Assembly: GCA_900556875.1 (NCBI GenBank)
Contig: USQQ01000010.1
Span: 1 to 59,660, forward strand
From: an uncultured Collinsella sp.
GTDB lineage: Bacteria; Actinomycetota; Coriobacteriia; Coriobacteriales; Coriobacteriaceae
Direction of reading: 5' to 3'
Length of the DNA: 59,660 nt
The position numbers and the translations under genes are program-made. How positions within the stretch are numbered: position 1 is the first letter of the stretch; each line of letters opens with the position of its first letter. The notes under the pieces were generated by a model, which worked only from the letters and a program-made list of their open reading frames with translations, searched no databases and was not told the DNA's origin. Positions 55,337 to 59,660 of the stretch are shown one piece after another.

Positions 55337-56155
55337 TTAGAGCTCCAACGTAAGGGTGACGGGGCAGTGGTCGCTGCCAAAGATGTCGCCGCGGATGCCG
55401 GTGTCGCGTACGTTGTCGGCGATTGCGTCGCTTACCAGGAAGTAGTCGATGCGCCAGCCGGCGTTGTTCTTGCGGGCATTAAAGCGGTAGCTCCACCAGC
55501 TGTAGACGCCCTCGACGTCGGGGTTTGCCGCGCGCCAGGTATCGGTAAACCCGGCGTTGAGCAGCTCGGTAAACTTGCCGCGCTCCTCGTCCGAAAAGCC
55601 TGCGTTGCCGCGGTTGGACTTGGGGTTCTTAAGATCGATCTCCTCGTGTGCCACGTTAAAGTCGCCGCAGGTCACCACGGGCTTGCCGGTCTCGCGCTCT
55701 AGTGCGCTCAAAAAGCCACGATAGGCATCGTCCCAGGCCATGCGTACATCGATGCGCGCGAGCTCATTTTGGGCGTTGGGCGTATAGACGTCGACAAACC
55801 AAAACTTGTCGAACTCGAGCGCGCAGACGCGGCCCTCGGTCGCGGCTTGGGCGACGAGCTCGGCAGCCTCGCCTTCGCCGGCGTAGGGCAGCAGCGCGTC
55901 GGCGCGCAACACGCGCAGCGGTTCCTGGCGGCTAAAGACCGCGGTGCCCGAGTAGCCCTTGCGCTCGGCGTAGCTCCAGGTTTGGTGATAGCCGGGCAGG
56001 TCGATATCGACCTGGCCCTCCTGCAGCTTGGTTTCCTGCAGCGCTAGGATATCGACATCGAGTTCCTGTGCGATCTGGGTAAAGCTCGGGTCCTTTTTGA
56101 GCACGGCGCGCAGACCGTTAACGTTCCACGAGGCAAAGGTGTAAGTCTGAGGCAT
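55337..56155 (-). CDS. Exodeoxyribonuclease III / AP endonuclease
   Basis: 272 residues, full length. FASWNVNGLRAVL, ILALQETKLQ with the metal-binding Glu, YSGTAVFSR, CGDFNVAHEEIDL and GSDHCPVTL with the catalytic Asp-His are all present. It repairs abasic sites and removes 3' blocks. AAAGGA precedes the ATG. It is divergent from the sirtuin gene. Confidence 0.96.
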   Translation of the reverse strand: MPQTYTFASWNVNGLRAVLKKDPSFTQIAQELDVDILALQETKLQEGQVDIDLPGYHQTWSYAERKGYSGTAVFSRQEPLRVLRADALLPYAGEGEAAELVAQAATEGRVCALEFDKFWFVDVYTPNAQNELARIDVRMAWDDAYRGFLSALERETGKPVVTCGDFNVAHEEIDLKNPKSNRGNAGFSDEERGKFTELLNAGFTDTWRAANPDVEGVYSWWSYRFNARKNNAGWRIDYFLVSDAIADNVRDTGIRGDIFGSDHCPVTLTLEL

Positions 56156-56269
56156 GGTGTCCTTTCGACGGAGTTGGCAGGCTTAAGATTAACGCAACAG
56201 AGGCGGGGCGGGCCCCGCGGGCGACGGCACAATCGCAGCCGCCCCGACCAACATGGACGGAGGACAAAC

Positions 56270-57022
56270 ATGACGCAAGCGATAACAGATCCCAAGCAGG
56301 CCTCCACCGCGCTGGCGGAGCTGTTCGAAACCCATAGCCACGTGGTCTTCTTTGGCGGCGCGGGTGTTTCCACGGCAAGCGGCATTCCCGATTTCCGCAG
56401 CGTGGACGGTCTGTATCACCAACGGTTTTCCTATCCGCCCGAGACCATGCTCTCGCACAGCTTTTACGAGACACATCCGGCGGAGTTCTTCGACTTTTAC
56501 CGGACCAAGATGATCGCGCTTGGCGCCAAGCCCAACTGCTGCCACACCAAGCTGGCCGAGCTGGAGCGTGCCGGCAAGCTCGACGCCGTGGTGACGCAAA
56601 ACATCGATGGCCTGCATCAGGTGGCCGGTTCACGGCGCGTGTTTGAGCTGCACGGATCGGTCCATCGCAACATTTGCCAGTCGTGCGGCGCGGTCTACAG
56701 CGCCGAATGGATTTGCGCGCGCGAGCACGAGGATGCCGTGGGCGTGCCCGTGTGTCCTGCGTGCGGCGGTCGCATCAAGCCCGATGTGGTCCTCTACGAG
56801 GAGCCGCTCGATGAGCGTGTGCTTACCGGCGCCGTTGCTGCCATCGCCGTAGCCGACGCCCTCGTCGTGGGCGGAACCTCGCTCGTAGTGTATCCGGCGG
56901 CGGGCCTCACGCGTTACTTTACTGGCGCTACGCTGGCCATTTGCAATTTGGCGCCCACCGATCAGGATGCAAATGCCGACCTGCTGATTTCTTGCGACAT
57001 CGCGGCCGCGTTTGCGTTCTAG
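56270..57022 (+). CDS. NAD-dependent protein deacylase, sirtuin family
   Basis: 250 residues. GGAGVSTASGIPDFRS binds NAD; TQNIDGLHQVAG and FELHGSVHRN hold the catalytic His. The zinc site is CQSC and CPAC. The C-terminal VVGGTSLVVYPAAGL binds NAD ribose. It removes acyl groups from lysine; acyl preference cannot be read here. GGAGGA precedes the ATG. Confidence 0.95.
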   Translation: MTQAITDPKQASTALAELFETHSHVVFFGGAGVSTASGIPDFRSVDGLYHQRFSYPPETMLSHSFYETHPAEFFDFYRTKMIALGAKPNCCHTKLAELERAGKLDAVVTQNIDGLHQVAGSRRVFELHGSVHRNICQSCGAVYSAEWICAREHEDAVGVPVCPACGGRIKPDVVLYEEPLDERVLTGAVAAIAVADALVVGGTSLVVYPAAGLTRYFTGATLAICNLAPTDQDANADLLISCDIAAAFAF

Positions 57023-57116
57023 CCCGCGCGCGCGGATACAATAGAAAGACTGATTGCAAAGCGACCCCGTCGTCAGCGCCCGAGCGCGGCGGCGTGGGCA
57101 TTTTAGGAGGATGTTC

Positions 57117-58850
57117 ATGGCGAACGACAGCAAGACATGGCGGTGCGGAAAGTACGAGCTCAGCTTTGATCGTCCGCGCATCATGGGCGTCCTCAATGTG
57201 ACGCCCGATTCGTTTAGCGACGGCGGGGAGCACTTCGACCCGGATGCCGCCATCGAGTACGGCCTGGCGATGCTCGATGCCGGCGCCGACATCATCGACG
57301 TGGGCGGCGAGTCCACGCGCCCCGGCTTTACCCCGGTCAACCCCGACGAGGAGGCGTGTCGCGTGCTGCCCGTCGTGCGCGCGCTGGCCAAGGAGGGCGC
57401 CATCGTCTCGATCGACACGCGCCACGTGGCAGTTGCTAAGGCGGCCGTGCGCTGCGGCGCCTCTATCGTCAACGACGTGACGGGATTCACCGACCCCAAG
57501 ATGGTCGAGTTTGTTAAGACGAGCACCTGCGGCGTCATCGTGATGCATGCCGGCGAGGTCGCCGCGCCCACCCGCACGCACGCAACGGTGCAGCTCGATA
57601 CCTCGGCAGCGGCGTTTGTTGCCGAGAAGGCGCGCGAGGCGGCTGCCGAGGCCGCGCGCGAGGCCGAGAAGCCGGCTCGCCGCCGTCGCAGTAAGTTGCT
57701 GGGCGAGCCTAAGCCGGAGACCAAGCTTCCGGGCGGCGTGGTGCAGCCCTCGTTGCCGTTTGGCGAATCAGAGCCCGCGCCCGAGCCTGTTGCCGAGTCA
57801 GAGACGCTGGCTACCGAGCAGGCTGCCCCTGCCGCCGCTGCGCCCGAGACCGTGCCCGCAGCTACCGAAGCCGCACCAGAGCCCAGCGACCACCTTGCCG
57901 CCATGATGCGCCGCAGTGCCCGCCGTGAGGAAGCCTATGTGCCCACCTCGCAGCTCCGTCGCTTTACCCTGCCCGATTCGGCGCCCATCATGCGCCGCGT
58001 CATGGGCTTTCTGTCCGATCAGGCCCGCACGCTCATCCATGCCGGCGTGTCGCGCGACCGTATCTGCATCGATCCCGGCCCGGGCTTTGGCAAGACGGCC
58101 AACGAAGACATCGTCATCCAGCGCGAGACCGCCAAGATGGCGTCGCTGGGCTATCCGCTCATGTGCGCCGTGTCGCGCAAGCGCTTTGTGGGCGCCGTCT
58201 CGGGCGTGACCGAGGCCGCCGCGCGCGATGCCGCCACGTTTGGTGTGTGCCTGGGCGCCATCCAGGCCGGCGCCAACATCGTGCGTGTGCATGACGTTGC
58301 GGGCTTTGCGCAGTTCCTGAACGGCTACTGGGCCGTTGCCAAGCCGCAGCCGCGCCGCGCGTTTGTGGCCGTGGGTTCCAACCTGGGGCATCGCTGCGAC
58401 AACATCCGTGCTGCGCGCGACATGATTGCCGAGATCCCGCTCACCTGCGTGTCCAACTGCTCGCGCATCTACGAGAGCGAGCCGGCCTACGAGACGCGCC
58501 AGGACGCGTTTGCCAACGCCGTCATCGAGATCAAGACCGAGCTGGCTCCGCTGGTGCTGCTTGACGAGCTCATGAAGATCGAGGCCGAGCTGGGCCGCGA
58601 CCGCTCCAAGAAGGCCAAGGCAAACGGCCCGCGCACCATCGACTTGGACCTGCTGTGGATGGACGGCGAGACCCACGGCGGCAAAAAGCTGCGCCTGCCG
58701 CATCCGCTGATCGGCGAGCGCGACTTTGTGCTGGTGCCGCTCGAGGACCTGATGCACGACCCGGCGCGGTTCTTCCGCTACAACGGCGTCGAGGTCAAGG
58801 AGCCCGAGGATCGCGTGGGCCATATCGTGGGCGAATTGGGGCGTATGTAG
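57117..58850 (+). CDS. Fused dihydropteroate synthase (FolP) and HPPK (FolK)
   Basis: 577 residues. DHPS N-part (about 12-150): IMGVLNVTPDSFSDGG, GGESTRPGF, SIDTRH, NDVTGF. Residues about 150-285 are an insertion of Ala/Glu/Pro-rich sequence with an RRRRSK patch. DHPS resumes with DRICIDPGPGFGKT and ends with VSRKRFVG and VRVHDVAG. HPPK (about 417-577) has AFVAVGSNLGHR and NGPRTIDLDLLW. Both act in folate synthesis, consecutively. No folB or folE is next to it. ATG 57117 is preferred over 57111, which touches AGGAGG. Confidence 0.93.
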   Translation: MANDSKTWRCGKYELSFDRPRIMGVLNVTPDSFSDGGEHFDPDAAIEYGLAMLDAGADIIDVGGESTRPGFTPVNPDEEACRVLPVVRALAKEGAIVSIDTRHVAVAKAAVRCGASIVNDVTGFTDPKMVEFVKTSTCGVIVMHAGEVAAPTRTHATVQLDTSAAAFVAEKAREAAAEAAREAEKPARRRRSKLLGEPKPETKLPGGVVQPSLPFGESEPAPEPVAESETLATEQAAPAAAAPETVPAATEAAPEPSDHLAAMMRRSARREEAYVPTSQLRRFTLPDSAPIMRRVMGFLSDQARTLIHAGVSRDRICIDPGPGFGKTANEDIVIQRETAKMASLGYPLMCAVSRKRFVGAVSGVTEAAARDAATFGVCLGAIQAGANIVRVHDVAGFAQFLNGYWAVAKPQPRRAFVAVGSNLGHRCDNIRAARDMIAEIPLTCVSNCSRIYESEPAYETRQDAFANAVIEIKTELAPLVLLDELMKIEAELGRDRSKKAKANGPRTIDLDLLWMDGETHGGKKLRLPHPLIGERDFVLVPLEDLMHDPARFFRYNGVEVKEPEDRVGHIVGELGRM

Positions 58851-59552
58851 ATGATCGAGATGAATGCTGTTGCCGCCGGTACCGAGCTCGACGCGGCGCG
58901 TGACGCGGGCCGCGAGGGTGCGTCCGCGGGCCGGTGCGCGTGGAGCGCGGGCGAGGCGTCGTTGACGTTTTCGCTGGTCGTGCGCCCCGATGTGAACATG
59001 CACGCCTTCCACGGTCTGCCGTTTGTGGCCGCAATGGGCATGATGGACGCGCTCGCGGGCACGGCCGCAACGCCGGGCCTGGGGCTTGCCGGCAAGGTGG
59101 GCATCCAGTGGCCGAGTGACATCGTGTGCGGCGCGCCTGCGTTTGAGACGTCGCTCGCGCGCGTCGCCGTGAACGGCGGTGCCGGTGCCGCGGGCATGTT
59201 TGCCGCGGTGACGGTGGATATTGAGCGTTCGGCACTGGGCGAGCTCGGCGTGGATATGGGCGACGAGGTACTGGTCGAGGCATTGGCCGCGGCGGTGCTC
59301 GCTCGCGTTGACGCCTGGGCGGTTGCCGCCAACACACCACAGGGCGCTGCCGGCCCGCTGGCCCCGGTGCTGGGCGAGTACTTCGACATGGTGCCGCTGC
59401 TGGGTCGTCAGGTCGCGGCGGTGTCGCCCAACGGCCTGCCGCTCGCGGTCGGCGTGTTTGCGGGCCTGGACATCTGGGGTCGCGCGACCATTAAGACTGA
59501 CGCCGGCGAGCAAGAGTTTCCGCCCGAGGCCGTGCGCATTCGCGGACTGTAG
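58851..59552 (+). CDS. Biotin-protein-ligase-like protein, shortened
   Basis: 233 residues. KVGIQWPSDIV corresponds to the BirA K-W-P-N-D segment, and the C-terminus GVFAGLDIWGRATIKT plus PEAVRIRGL matches the BirA C-terminal domain. The catalytic GRGRxGR loop is degenerate (GREGASAGRCAW), only 20 or so residues from the start, so the substrate-binding N-terminal strand pair and any DNA-binding domain are missing. Ligase activity is therefore doubtful. It starts directly after the FolP-FolK stop and is likely cotranscribed. Confidence 0.65.
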   Translation: MIEMNAVAAGTELDAARDAGREGASAGRCAWSAGEASLTFSLVVRPDVNMHAFHGLPFVAAMGMMDALAGTAATPGLGLAGKVGIQWPSDIVCGAPAFETSLARVAVNGGAGAAGMFAAVTVDIERSALGELGVDMGDEVLVEALAAAVLARVDAWAVAANTPQGAAGPLAPVLGEYFDMVPLLGRQVAAVSPNGLPLAVGVFAGLDIWGRATIKTDAGEQEFPPEAVRIRGL

Positions 59553-59660
59553 CGCGGGTCGTTCGCGGCTAAAGATAACGACAACAAAGCCCTCCTCGGT
59601 ATGCATGAACTGCGTCCCAAATCTTGGACGCCCTAAATAGCGACTAGGCCGCGAGGGCCT

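Noticed and set aside
55165..55353. Short plus-strand open frame in the repeat region before exonuclease III
   Set aside because: It consists of the inverted-repeat element and its direct repeat; it has no ribosome-binding site and no known similarity.

Overview
The window reads as chromosome of a GC-rich, anaerobic, Gram-positive gut actinobacterium of the class Coriobacteriia, most likely Collinsella or a close relative. This rests on GC-rich codon use, an LPXTG-like cell-wall anchored glycosidase with a class B sortase nearby, an NfnAB-type electron-bifurcating transhydrogenase, an ECF vitamin transporter and protein sequences that look coriobacterial. The genus is inferred from memory of such proteins, not from a search. 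Almost all long genes are housekeeping. The accessory signal lies in the intergenic repeats and in two or three genes.

Layout. 1-324: tRNA-Ile (cut by the window edge), tRNA-Ala, tRNA-Ile. 438-3764: a bifunctional-nuclease-domain protein, two small unknown genes and typA. 3894-5835 (minus): a polymer-forming (bactofilin-like) membrane protein and a TRIC/UPF0126 channel. 5951-6493: a palindrome, a tRNA-like remnant and two tRNA-Ser genes. 6899-13823: rpsF-ssb-rpsR-rplI, dnaB, purA, purD and a NUDIX hydrolase. 13851-16765: a structured RNA-like element, an ABC exporter and a membrane-anchored unknown. 16945-21729: carAB behind a PyrR-type leader hairpin. 21742-31259: repeats, a 2,137-residue surface GH31 glycosidase, purE, a class B sortase and a MoaE-like gene. 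31350-36486: a CmpB-family membrane protein (minus) and purF, purM, purN. 36639-38957: a lone PTS EIIA, a PpiC foldase and a YqeY protein. 39308-42337: a complete polar amino-acid ABC importer. 42505-46831: a cytidylate-kinase-like gene, an unusual hairpin array, nfnA-nfnB and pth. 46947-48675: a PD-(D/E)XK-like nuclease gene bracketed by two copies of a 201-bp inverted-repeat element. 48763-51354 (minus): prs and glmU. 51410-54802: an ECF transporter (T, fused A-A, S). 54842-55324: two large palindromic elements. 55337-59552: exonuclease III, a sirtuin, a FolP-FolK fusion and a biotin-ligase-like protein.

How the genes work together. Purine synthesis (purA, purD, purE, purF, purM, purN, with prs making PRPP) and the first step of pyrimidine synthesis (carAB) are heavily represented but split into several transcription units. 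Prs, glmU and pth form a common housekeeping neighbourhood. The GH31 enzyme and the sortase suggest foraging on host or dietary glycans at the cell surface.

Most unusual signals: (1) a family of 201-202 bp elements with about 23-bp terminal inverted repeats and unrelated interiors (three copies), two of which bracket the nuclease gene; (2) six alternately inverted 16-mers at about 40-bp spacing, forming three 57-bp hairpins; (3) two copies of an element of about 150 bp whose stems differ in sequence but keep pairing, which suggests a structured RNA; (4) several families of REP-like palindromes, some overlapping stop codons; (5) a repeat element that supplies the linker of the fused ECF ATPase; (6) a run of nine G's inside a hairpin just upstream of the glycosidase start. 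No phage, insertion-sequence transposase, CRISPR-Cas or rRNA gene was seen.
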